This document shows, piece by piece, positions 43,156-50,558 of a DNA stretch of 64,000 nucleotides; the first letter of the stretch is position 1, and the number at the start of each line of letters is the position of its first letter. Source of the stretch: Nostoc sp. NMS9 (GTDB lineage Bacteria; Cyanobacteriota; Cyanobacteriia; Cyanobacteriales; Nostocaceae); contig NZ_JABXKL010000099.1 of assembly GCF_017114995.1 (NCBI RefSeq), forward strand, positions 1 through 64,000. Reading direction: 5' to 3'. The notes beneath the pieces are model-generated. The model was given only the letters and a program-made list of their open reading frames with translations. It did not search any database and had not been told where the DNA came from. A program made the position numbers and the translations under genes.

Positions 43156-43634
43156 ATGAGTGAACAACCCATCGATCAGCCCAATGACCCATCTTTAAAG
43201 CAACCAATTTCCATTGTATTAATTGAAGATAATCCTACTGATGCCGAGCTAACTATCCGAGCATTGCGTCGCGGTAGAATTGGCAACAATATTCAACTAC
43301 TTCAAGATGGAGCCGAAGCCCTAGATTTTCTCTTTTGTCGGGGAGAGTACACCCACCGTAGCATGAGGAATCAACCCAAAGTTATTTTGCTAGATTTGAA
43401 ACTGCCAAGGGTAAGTGGATTAGAAGTTTTACGGGAACTCAAGTCTGATCCACGCACACAAATGATCCAGTTGTGGTGCTGACCTCTTCTGCTGAAGACC
43501 GGGATATGATCGAGAGTTACCAGCTTGGGGTGAATAGCTACATCGTCAAACCTGTTGATTTTGAACAATTTAACCAAGCAGTCCAACAGCTTGGTTTTTA
43601 TTGGATCTTGTTTAATCAATTGCCAGTTTTGTAA
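43156..43634 (+). pseudogene. Rcp-type response regulator with frameshift
   Basis: The N-terminal two thirds of an Rcp1-type receiver is intact: VLIEDNPTDAELTIRALRR, LLQDGAEALDFLF, and KVILLDLKLPRVSGLEVLREL with the phospho-acceptor Asp. At about 43470 one C appears to be missing (atgatccagttgtgg instead of atgatcccagttgtgg), giving an early stop at 43482. In the other frame the rest follows at once: VVVLTSSAEDRDMIESYQLG, then VNSYIVKPVDFEQFN with the conserved Lys. The rest has not decayed, so the change is recent or a sequencing error. The end is about 18 bases from the 21-bp tandem repeat. Confidence 0.85.
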
Positions 43635-43651
43635 AAGGGATTGGAGATTGA

Positions 43652-43880
43652 GAACTCCGTTCATCCACCTCAGAACTCCGTTCATCCACCTCAGAACTCC
43701 GTTCATCCACCTCAGAACTCCGTTCATCCACCTCAGAACTCCGTTCATCCACCTCAGAACTCCGTTCATCCACCTCAGAACTCCGTTCATCTACCTCAGA
43801 ACTCCGTTCATCCACCTTTGAACTGGATTAATCCACCTCGGAACTCGGTTCATCCACCTCAGAACTCCGTTCATTATGTC
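43652..43880. repeat. 21-bp tandem repeat, 11 copies
   Basis: Eleven units of GAACTCCGTTCATCCACCTCA start at 43652 and recur every 21 bases to 43862. Copies 7 and 9-10 carry substitutions and the last is cut. The unit is a multiple of three, so frames stay open on both strands (7-residue repeats such as LRTPFIH), but these are not supported as genes. It separates the frameshifted regulator from bioF. Confidence 0.95.
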
Positions 43881-43896
43881 CAATGCCCTACTGTCG

Positions 43897-45060
43897 TCAG
43901 CTGACATCCTTTAATACTGCTACCAATTTTTGAATATGTACTACTTCATGAGTTGCCATCACAGATATTCTGATTCGACTTGTGGGCACTGTGGGGGGAC
44001 GAATTGCTGGGGCAAAAATGCCAGCATCTCTTAGCTGTTTTCCCGCTTTAAGTGCATCTGTGGCATTAGGCAATTGAAAACATAATATGGGTGATTCAGA
44101 AGGCAGTAATTTCAGGTTAGGTAACTGTTGCAGCAAAGTTTTCAAGTAATGTATATTCCCCCACAATTGGGCACGATGTTGCGGTTCTTGTTGCACGATC
44201 TTGATTGCTGCTAAGGCCGCGGCTGTATCCGCAGGTGAAAGCCCAGTGGTATAAATCCAACTGGGTGCGCGGTTCCGCAAAAAGTCAATTAGAGTGCTAC
44301 TTCCTGCTACGTACCCGCCTAAACTACCTAAAGCTTTACTCAAGGTGCCAACTTGAATTAACTGCTTTCCTGTACACCCAAAATGTTCGACACATCCAGC
44401 GCCAGTTTTTCCTAGTACCCCAGTGGCATGAGCTTCATCGATTAGCAGCATACAGCTAAATTCATCAGCGAGATCCAACAGTGCAGGCAACGGACATAAA
44501 TCGCCATCCATGCTGAAGACGGTATCAGTAAGAATCAAACAGCGCCGATAATTTTGCCGCTGCTGGTTCAACTGAGTTTTTAATACTGCCATATCACAGT
44601 GTGGGTATTCCACAACTGCTGCACCGCTGAGAATCGCTCCATTTTTAAGACTGGAATGATTGTACTGGTCAGAGAATATTAAATCACGCTTGCCAACGAG
44701 GGCGGTAATTGCACCCAAATTCGCTAGATACCCGGAACTAAATACCAAGGCATCTTCTGTTTGTTTGGTAGATGCGATCGCCGACTCTAGCTCCCTGTGC
44801 AATTCCCGATGCCCACTGAGTAATCTCGAACCAGTACTACCAGTGCCAAATTCAGCGATCGCAGCCGTCGCCGCTGCCATTAAACGCTCATCTCCAGCCA
44901 ATCCCAAATAGTCATTGCTGGCAAAATTAATTACCTCTTGCCCAGCTAAAACCACCGTTGCACCCGGACGACCATTGATCGGTTGTACTGAACGATACCA
45001 GTCTGCCCGATGAATTGTTGCTAAGGACTGTTCTAGCCAAGCATAAGGATCGGTGGGCAT
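43897..45060 (-). CDS. bioF: 8-amino-7-oxononanoate synthase
   Basis: Protein of 387 residues. It joins pimeloyl-ACP (or CoA) and alanine in biotin synthesis using pyridoxal phosphate. Features: INFASNDYLGLAGDERL, GTGSTGSRLLSGHRELHRELE, FSSGYLANLGAITALVG, IFSDQYNHSSLKNGAILSGA, LLIDEAHATGVLGKTGAG, and TLSKALGSLGGYVAGS with the Schiff-base Lys near residue 240. This is the alpha-oxoamine synthase family, and length and motifs fit BioF. The upstream 5' region is crowded with short repeats. Confidence 0.93.
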   Translation of the reverse strand: MPTDPYAWLEQSLATIHRADWYRSVQPINGRPGATVVLAGQEVINFASNDYLGLAGDERLMAAATAAIAEFGTGSTGSRLLSGHRELHRELESAIASTKQTEDALVFSSGYLANLGAITALVGKRDLIFSDQYNHSSLKNGAILSGAAVVEYPHCDMAVLKTQLNQQRQNYRRCLILTDTVFSMDGDLCPLPALLDLADEFSCMLLIDEAHATGVLGKTGAGCVEHFGCTGKQLIQVGTLSKALGSLGGYVAGSSTLIDFLRNRAPSWIYTTGLSPADTAAALAAIKIVQQEPQHRAQLWGNIHYLKTLLQQLPNLKLLPSESPILCFQLPNATDALKAGKQLRDAGIFAPAIRPPTVPTSRIRISVMATHEVVHIQKLVAVLKDVS

Positions 45061-45074
45061 GGGGAGTTTGGAGT

Positions 45075-45246
45075 GAAGACAGGGGAGCAGGGGAGCAGGG
45101 GGGCAGGGGAGCAGGGAGCAGGGGAGCAGGGGGTAATAAGAAATAACTAATAACTAATGACTAATGACAAATGACCAATGACAAATGACCAATGACAAAT
45201 GACTAATGACAAATGACCAATGACAAATGACCAATGACAAATGACA
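45075..45246. repeat. Short tandem repeats
   Basis: Eight-base aggggagc units (45075-45130) followed by about seven to eight pairs of heptamers aatgacc/aatgaca with period 14 (45140-45246). STRR-type repeats between bioF and ruvA. Confidence 0.9.
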
Positions 45247-45247
45247 A

Positions 45248-45880
45248 TTAAACTTGTTCGCTGCTGAGATGAGCGATCGCTTGTTTAATCCAATCTTCGA
45301 CATAGGCATCTTTGGGTAGTCCGATGTCTTCGCTGACCACATGCAGAGCGTGACTGACCTCATGGGCAGTATATCCCAAGGCGAAGAGGGTCATTTGCAC
45401 CTCTTCGAGAATTCCTGGTGCAGGCCCCCCTGTGGCGACGAAGAACCCGGCTGATTTGCGCCACTCGACTAATTTGCTTTTCAGTTCCAAACAGATGCGT
45501 TCGGCGATTTTTTTACCGACACCGGGAGCCTGAATCAAGATTTGTGTATTGCCAGCGATAATTGCTTGGACTAAATCTGGTAGTTCCAGAGTGTCTAAGA
45601 GTGCGATCGCTAAGGCTGCACCAATACCTGTGACAGTCAGCAAGTGGCGAAATAAATCGCGTTCGGCTGGGGAAGCAAAGCCATAAAGAAAGGGCACTTC
45701 TTCACGAATTTGCAAATGGGTAAAAATTTGCGTTACTCCTCCCGACTCTGGTAACTGGTTTGCTAGCCGTTGGGGAACTTGCAAATCATACCCCAAGCCA
45801 TTCACTTCCAGAGTCAGAATCACGCGATTAGCGCCAATTGTTTGGATACCAGCGACTATACCTTTTAAATAACTAATCAT
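45248..45880 (-). CDS. ruvA: Holliday junction DNA helicase subunit RuvA
   Basis: About 210 residues from the ATG at 45880 (MISYLKGIVAGIQTIGANRV). RuvA binds Holliday junctions and loads the RuvB motor. The N-terminal OB-fold is followed by helix-hairpin-helix repeats (LLTVTGIGAALAIALL, then LIQAPGVGKKIAERICLELK) and a C-terminal domain (VQMTLFALGYTAHEVSHAL). The start overlaps the stop of spp by one base (TAATG), so translation is probably coupled. An earlier start in the same frame would fuse unlike residues and is rejected. Confidence 0.93.
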   Translation of the reverse strand: MISYLKGIVAGIQTIGANRVILTLEVNGLGYDLQVPQRLANQLPESGGVTQIFTHLQIREEVPFLYGFASPAERDLFRHLLTVTGIGAALAIALLDTLELPDLVQAIIAGNTQILIQAPGVGKKIAERICLELKSKLVEWRKSAGFFVATGGPAPGILEEVQMTLFALGYTAHEVSHALHVVSEDIGLPKDAYVEDWIKQAIAHLSSEQV

Positions 45881-46638
45881 TACAAGAGACCAAAATAATT
45901 TAAGCCTTCGATAATTCCACCTGCACAAAAACATGAAGCCAGGTAGTGATAGTCTGCGGGATACTCATTGTGCCATTGGAGTAACTCTTTGCGGGCATTC
46001 CCCACAATGATTCCCCGTTCGTTGCCTACAGCAAATAAAGCAATATCATTACCCGAATCACCACAGACAACTGTTTGTTCTGCTGCAAATTTCCACTTTT
46101 GGCGTAAAAACTGCATTGCCTGACCTTTATCGCTGCTATGGGGTACAATGTCAAGGTCAATACCGCTACTGTAGATTAACTTTACATTTAATTTAGATTT
46201 CTGCAACTCTGCTTCAAGTTGTGGTAGAACATTCGCAGATACTTCTTGTTCTAGGAAATAACTCACTTTGAAGGGACGCTGTTCTGAATCTGGTTGCCGA
46301 ACTAACTCAGGATATTTTTTCGTAATAGATAATACAGTTTCCCGTTCCCATCCCGGAGAGAGGATTTCTGACCAATCTGAGTCTGGAGTATCAGTACCAT
46401 GAAGGTAAATTTCTGTACCCACAGATAGGACGAGGGCATCCGGTTGCAAAAGATTTTTTTTAGCTTGGAGTTCTTTGTAAAGTACAGGCGATCGCCCGGT
46501 AGAATAAACGATTTTAGTACCGTATTCTTGGCGATGTCTCTCCAGCAGTTGATTTAGTTCTGGTAAAGCGCTGTCATCACCGACGGTGCGATACACGAGG
46601 GTGTCATCTAAATCGGTTACAAAAAGAAATGCTTTCAT
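45880..46638 (-). CDS. spp: Sucrose-phosphate phosphatase
   Basis: Protein of 252 residues of the HAD superfamily, Cof-type cap. It removes phosphate from sucrose-6-phosphate, the last step of sucrose synthesis. Motif I is VTDLDDTLV near residue 7 with the nucleophilic Asp. Motif II is IVYSTGRSPV near 44, and the C-terminal motif IV is VCGDSGNDIALFAVG near 190, with a conserved Lys in SSDKGQAM. In cyanobacteria this enzyme may act with a separate sucrose-phosphate synthase gene not in this window. Paired with ruvA through a TAATG overlap. Confidence 0.9.
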   Translation of the reverse strand: MKAFLFVTDLDDTLVYRTVGDDSALPELNQLLERHRQEYGTKIVYSTGRSPVLYKELQAKKNLLQPDALVLSVGTEIYLHGTDTPDSDWSEILSPGWERETVLSITKKYPELVRQPDSEQRPFKVSYFLEQEVSANVLPQLEAELQKSKLNVKLIYSSGIDLDIVPHSSDKGQAMQFLRQKWKFAAEQTVVCGDSGNDIALFAVGNERGIIVGNARKELLQWHNEYPADYHYLASCFCAGGIIEGLNYFGLL

Positions 46639-47017
46639 GGTTAGACCTCTTGCAAAATTTTGTTATTTTACCGCGCGAAGGGACTTTTGCAAGAGATTTG
46701 TTTGCTAAAAACAAAATATGCCAGACATTCAATTCGAGATTAAGGATAGTTAGAATTATTGTCAGTAAAAGGTCAATACCTTTGCCAATTTCCGAGGGTT
46801 CAAAGCCAGTAGAAACGGGATGGATACGACCTAAAGATGTAAGCTTGGCAAAAATCTGAGTTAATAAAAGAGGCTCAGGGATTTCTGGAAGCATTTTTAA
46901 TATTTCATGGACATATCGAAAGCCACGATAGTGAGCCTTCAGGTCAATAATGCCAGAGTCAGGATTAAGGAGGCGAAAATCCGCCAGAAACTTATTTAGT
47001 TGATCGTTACTATGCAC
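46604..47017 (-). CDS. Hypothetical protein overlapping the spp start
   Basis: Frame of 137 residues. The first part is polar (MHSNDQLNKFLADFRLLNPD, YRGFRYVHEILKMLPEIPEP), the middle hydrophobic (GIDLLLTIILTILNLELNVW), and the last third reads into a spacer and 35 bases of spp in another frame. I do not recognise it. The tail, with SRGKITKFCKRSNHES, looks like non-coding spacer, so if real the protein is probably frameshifted near its end. Confidence 0.35.
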   Translation of the reverse strand: MHSNDQLNKFLADFRLLNPDSGIIDLKAHYRGFRYVHEILKMLPEIPEPLLLTQIFAKLTSLGRIHPVSTGFEPSEIGKGIDLLLTIILTILNLELNVWHILFLANKSLAKVPSRGKITKFCKRSNHESISFCNRFR

Positions 47018-47057
47018 TACTACCCACGGTCAAATTACTGATTAATTGAGGGGTGTT

Positions 47058-47564
47058 ATGTCAGGAATAACTCAAAATTGGCGGTTTTGGTATAGTTCTC
47101 TAATTTTGACGGGTATGTTTATTGTTTCTTTGCAAGGGCGTGTTTTTGCTCAATCTCAACTTACCTCGATTAGCGGGATTGACAACGATTTGATTGAAGA
47201 CAATGGCTCTCCTAACTTGTTTTTTCTCAACCCGAATGAAATTATTTTTGGGCCAAGCTGCTACAGTCCAGGTTATGCTCAAAGCAAGTTTGTTATTCTC
47301 GGACGCGGCGGTTTACCATCCAATCCTAAAGATATTCTCAACCCTGATGCAATACGAATAGATTGGGTATCTCTTAAACCCAGCAACAAGAAGCGTTCCC
47401 TACTACCTGTCAGGATTAAACCAACTATTTATATTCCTAAACGTATTGTTGAGGCCACAGGAGTGACGCTAAATGCCTTTGGACAAATAGTTTTTAGTGC
47501 TAATCCAACCACTCTTACTCCTTATACTTCCAGGCAAAAGCCTATGCAGTGTTATGGTAGCTAA
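47058..47564 (+). CDS. Collapsed two-partner-secretion exoprotein (TpsA remnant)
   Basis: About 168 residues from the ATG at 47058. The signal peptide (GMFIVSLQGRVFAQSQL) is followed at once by SPNLFFLNPNEIIFGP, a TPS-domain motif that in normal TpsA proteins (filamentous haemagglutinin type) is the start of a very long beta helix. Then the sequence jumps to GLPSNPKDILNPDAIRIDWV and to EATGVTLNAFGQIVF with a C-terminal Cys, which is the end of such a protein. Thus the whole repeat body, probably several hundred to more than a thousand residues, and part of the TPS domain are missing while the frame stays open. It overlaps the TpsB gene by 11 bases. Confidence 0.75.
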   Translation: MSGITQNWRFWYSSLILTGMFIVSLQGRVFAQSQLTSISGIDNDLIEDNGSPNLFFLNPNEIIFGPSCYSPGYAQSKFVILGRGGLPSNPKDILNPDAIRIDWVSLKPSNKKRSLLPVRIKPTIYIPKRIVEATGVTLNAFGQIVFSANPTTLTPYTSRQKPMQCYGS

Positions 47565-49320
47565 AGTTACTCATACTTTTGCCATGTCTTGTTTGCTGAT
47601 GTTGTTTAACAGCATCACAACTACACCTGGTAAGGCGCAGTTATCTCAAAACAATTCTCCCTCGCTTGGGTTAGTTGGGCGAGTGCAGGATGTCCAGCCA
47701 CCAACTAAAACACAATCAACACCACCGTCTCCAGCACCGCAACTACCCCCTCCATCCCAATTACTCCAACCAGATCAAGGGCTACCCACACTAGAGCAAC
47801 CACTCCCTGAAATTCCCTACACTTTCACTGTTAAACAGTTTGAAGTCGTTGGTAGTACGGTTTTTAGCCAAAAAAAGTTGAATGAGGTACTTAAGGACTT
47901 TATCAACAAGCCGATTACTTTTGCACAATTATTAGAAGCTCGTTCCAAAATTACCGAATTGTACAATCAAAAGGGATACATTACTTCTGAAGCTTATATT
48001 CCTGAACAAACTTTCACAGATGGTGTTGTCCGAATCCAGGTAATCGAAGGCAAATTAGAGGATATCCAAGTCACTGGTACTAGGCGACTTAACCCAAATT
48101 ATATTCGCAGTCGTATAGCTAATGGTGCATCCACCCCTTTGAATCAAAAACGCCTATTACAGTCTCTGCAACTATTACAGCTTAATCCTTTAATTAAAAG
48201 CTTGTCTGCTGAACTGTTTGCTGGCTCACGAACCGATACTAGTTTACTAGCCATCAAGGTAACTGAGGCAGATACATTTAATACAAAAATAGTACTGGAC
48301 AATCGTCCTCCCCCTAATTCTGGTAGCTTTCGTCGCCAACTGCAAGTTAAGGAATCCAATTTACTGGGAATTGGAGATAGTATATCGTTAGCATACAGCA
48401 ATACTGATGGCAGTAATGCTATAGATGCCAGTTACAGCTTACCCCTCAATCCCCACAATGGCACTCTCACCTTCCGCTATGGTAATAGACCAGCCAATTT
48501 TATTGAACGTCCTTTTAATATCCTAGATATTGAATCAACCCTCGAACGTTACGAACTCACATTCCGCCAGCCACTACTCCAAACTCCTAACCAAGAATTC
48601 GCCCTTGGAATCACTGCTTATCATAGAGAAAGTAAGGTTTCCTCTTCTTTTCTAGAAGAATATGGTATCCCCCTTTCTGACCTCTCACTAGGAGCTGATG
48701 CACAAGGACGCACCAGAGTATCTGCCCTGCGATTCTTCCAAGAATGGATTTCCCGTAATAGCCAAGAAGTAATTGCCGCTCGTTCTCAATTTAGTTTGGG
48801 AATTGATGCATTCAATGCCACAATCAATGATACCGCTCCTGATAGCCGTTTTTTCGCTTGGCGAGGCCAAGCACAATGGGTACGCCTATTAGCTCCTGAT
48901 ACCCTACTTTTGATTCGTGGCGATGTGCAACTAGCTTCCACAACACTTTTAGCTTCAGAAAAATTTGGTTTAGGTGGTGTAAATAGTGTTCGACGATTCC
49001 GTCAAGATTTGTTATCGACAGATAATGGCGCTCTTGCTTCTGCTGAATTACGACTACCAATTTTACATCTACCTTCCTGGAAGGGAGTTCTACAAGTGAC
49101 TCCTTTTGTTGATGTTGGTAGTGCTTGGAGTAATTCATCCAATAGATATGAAAATAATATTAACACTCTAGCTGCTGTTGGTTTGGGTTTGCGGTGGTTA
49201 CAAGGTAATAATTTTACTGCTGCTGTTGAGTGGGGTATTCCTTTAGTTTCTGTTGATACTTCACGTAATACATGGCAAGAAAATGGTTTGTATTTTTTTG
49301 TAGAATATAATTTATTTTAA
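47554..49320 (+). CDS. TpsB transporter (ShlB/FhaC/HecB family)
   Basis: About 588 residues from the ATG at 47554, which overlaps the end of the TpsA frame. It has a signal peptide (about 1-29), a Pro-rich linker (PPTKTQSTPPSPAPQLPPP), a POTRA domain (YTFTVKQFEVVGSTVF...RSKITELYNQKGYITSEAY, IQVIEGKLEDIQVTG) and then a 16-strand beta barrel (from about 230). The barrel carries the conserved GLGGVNSVRRFRQ-like FxPRGF-type loop and a Phe at the C-terminus. It should sit in the outer membrane and export a TpsA partner. The partner upstream has lost its body; another exoprotein elsewhere could still use this pore. Confidence 0.9.
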   Translation: MVAKVTHTFAMSCLLMLFNSITTTPGKAQLSQNNSPSLGLVGRVQDVQPPTKTQSTPPSPAPQLPPPSQLLQPDQGLPTLEQPLPEIPYTFTVKQFEVVGSTVFSQKKLNEVLKDFINKPITFAQLLEARSKITELYNQKGYITSEAYIPEQTFTDGVVRIQVIEGKLEDIQVTGTRRLNPNYIRSRIANGASTPLNQKRLLQSLQLLQLNPLIKSLSAELFAGSRTDTSLLAIKVTEADTFNTKIVLDNRPPPNSGSFRRQLQVKESNLLGIGDSISLAYSNTDGSNAIDASYSLPLNPHNGTLTFRYGNRPANFIERPFNILDIESTLERYELTFRQPLLQTPNQEFALGITAYHRESKVSSSFLEEYGIPLSDLSLGADAQGRTRVSALRFFQEWISRNSQEVIAARSQFSLGIDAFNATINDTAPDSRFFAWRGQAQWVRLLAPDTLLLIRGDVQLASTTLLASEKFGLGGVNSVRRFRQDLLSTDNGALASAELRLPILHLPSWKGVLQVTPFVDVGSAWSNSSNRYENNINTLAAVGLGLRWLQGNNFTAAVEWGIPLVSVDTSRNTWQENGLYFFVEYNLF

Positions 49321-49842
49321 TTTCAAAAGTTAAAATTTAGGCTAAGAGGTTGTTTGAAAAGTGATTGTCTGTGATTTTAATTGCGTTTTTACCCCCCTTA
49401 GTCCCCCCTTTACAAGGGGGGAAACAAGAAAAATCCGGTTCCCTCCCCGTATGTATTGGGGAGGGTTAGGGAGGGGTAAAAAAATATTTGATACATCAAT
49501 CATGACTTTTCAAACATCCTCTTACCCTTTACTCATATATTTCCACCCTGCCCTAACTGAATCAACAAATCTTTTCCCACAGCTAAACTCAGTTGCAGAA
49601 AGAGCGATCGCTAATATGCAGTCTTTATCTCTCCCATGCAGAGCATGGGAATGGCTTATTAGAGGCTCCGCCTCCAGTCAAAACATTGAGTCAGAGACTC
49701 AATGAATGCATTCCCAGGCGCAGCCTGGGAACGAGTCAAGCCTCATCAAACCAGGTTTTTAGGACTTGTGTGTACACCGTAGCTTCTTAGGATATCTGTT
49801 ATATTTCAGGAAATAAATAGATTTATAAGTTCATTACAATGA
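49321..49842. repeat. Repeat-rich intergenic stretch
   Basis: Contains a CCCCCCTTTACAAGGGGGG hairpin (49396-49414), the agagcatgggaatgg and cccaggcgcagcctggga palindromes (49635-49735) and the xseA-like fragment at 49543-49612. No gene was found. Confidence 0.7.
49543..49612 (-). pseudogene. Duplicated 3' part of xseA
   Basis: Seventy bases are about 83 percent identical to 57237-57305, the end of xseA, in the same orientation. Read on the minus strand, with one single-base shift, they give TELAVGKDLLIQLGQG against TELAVGQDLVIQLGQG in XseA. The rest of xseA is absent. The fragment lies 7.6 kb from the intact gene. Confidence 0.8.
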
Positions 49843-50055
49843 TTGCTGCAAATGCTTAAACGTTTCTTATACATGGAAGAGCATTTGTTGCAAAGCATTA
49901 AGCATTTGCAAGAACTAATTATACATTTGCTGCAAATGCTTAAACGTTTCTTATACATGGAAGAGCATTTGTTGCAAAGTATTAAGTGTTTGCAAGAACT
50001 AATTATACATTTGCTGCAAATACTTAAGCGTTTCTTATATATGGAAGAATATTAG
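49843..50055. repeat. 84-bp tandem repeat, about 2.5 copies
   Basis: The cttaaacgtttcttata motif occurs at 49855, 49939 and 50023, a period of exactly 84 bases (28 codons). A frame of 70 residues is open through it (LLQMLKRFLYMEEHLLQSIK), with a TTG start and no ribosome site. The frame may be a by-product of the repeat. Confidence 0.75.
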
Positions 50056-50185
50056 CTGCAAACGCTCAATTTTTGACAACTAATGTTTAAATTTGAGCGA
50101 TGTCGAAAGAGACTTAGCACCGAAAAACAATGTAGAGACTTAGTACTACGTCTCTTTCGCTTAATGCACTACGATACAATCAATT

Positions 50186-50548
50186 TTGTTAATTGATTCA
50201 GCGTGTGGCGGATCATCTCATCTGGGTACTGATGGTTACGTGGAAGGTGCTCCAGAATTAGTAGCAGAAGTTGCCGCCAGTAGTGCTAGCAAAGATTTGT
50301 ATGATAAAAAACGTGCCTATCGTCGCAATGGCATTCAGGAATATATTGTTTGGCAGGTTTTTGAGCGGACTGTTAGTTGGTTCAGCTTGCAAAATGGTGA
50401 ATACGTAGCGCTGATACCAAATGCGTCAGGCATAATTCAAAGTCAAGTGTTTCCGGGATTGTGGCTTGATGCATCAGCATTAGTTGCGGGAAATATGCAA
50501 CAAGTTTTAGCAGTGTTGCAGAAAGGGCTAAGTTCAGCAGATAAGTAG
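50186..50548 (+). pseudogene. Uma2-family nuclease, N-terminally truncated
   Basis: The remaining 120 residues match the C-terminal part of Uma2/DUF820 PD-(D/E)XK nucleases: ACGGSSHLGTDGYVEGAPEL, VAEVAASSASKDLYDKK, RRNGIQEYIVWQ, and a tail with LVAGNMQQVLAVLQ. Intact family members have about 80-90 more residues before this. The first codon here is a TTG inside the conserved region. The nuclease core (Asp and Glu-x-Ala) is partly kept, but the fold cannot be complete. It lies next to the xseA relic. Confidence 0.75.
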
Positions 50549-50558
50549 TTAAAAAGGT

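Noticed and set aside
43652..43880. CRISPR-like array
   Set aside because: The 21-bp units follow one another without spacers, and there are no cas genes. It is a simple tandem repeat.
43371..43904. Frames of 67-139 residues through the 21-bp repeat on both strands
   Set aside because: The repeat unit is a multiple of three, so any stop-free unit gives open frames in several phases. No other support.
45880..45934. Longer RuvA with an N-terminal extension
   Set aside because: The extra residues (MFLCRWNYRRLKLFWSLV) run through the end of spp in another frame. Family members start at MISYLKG.
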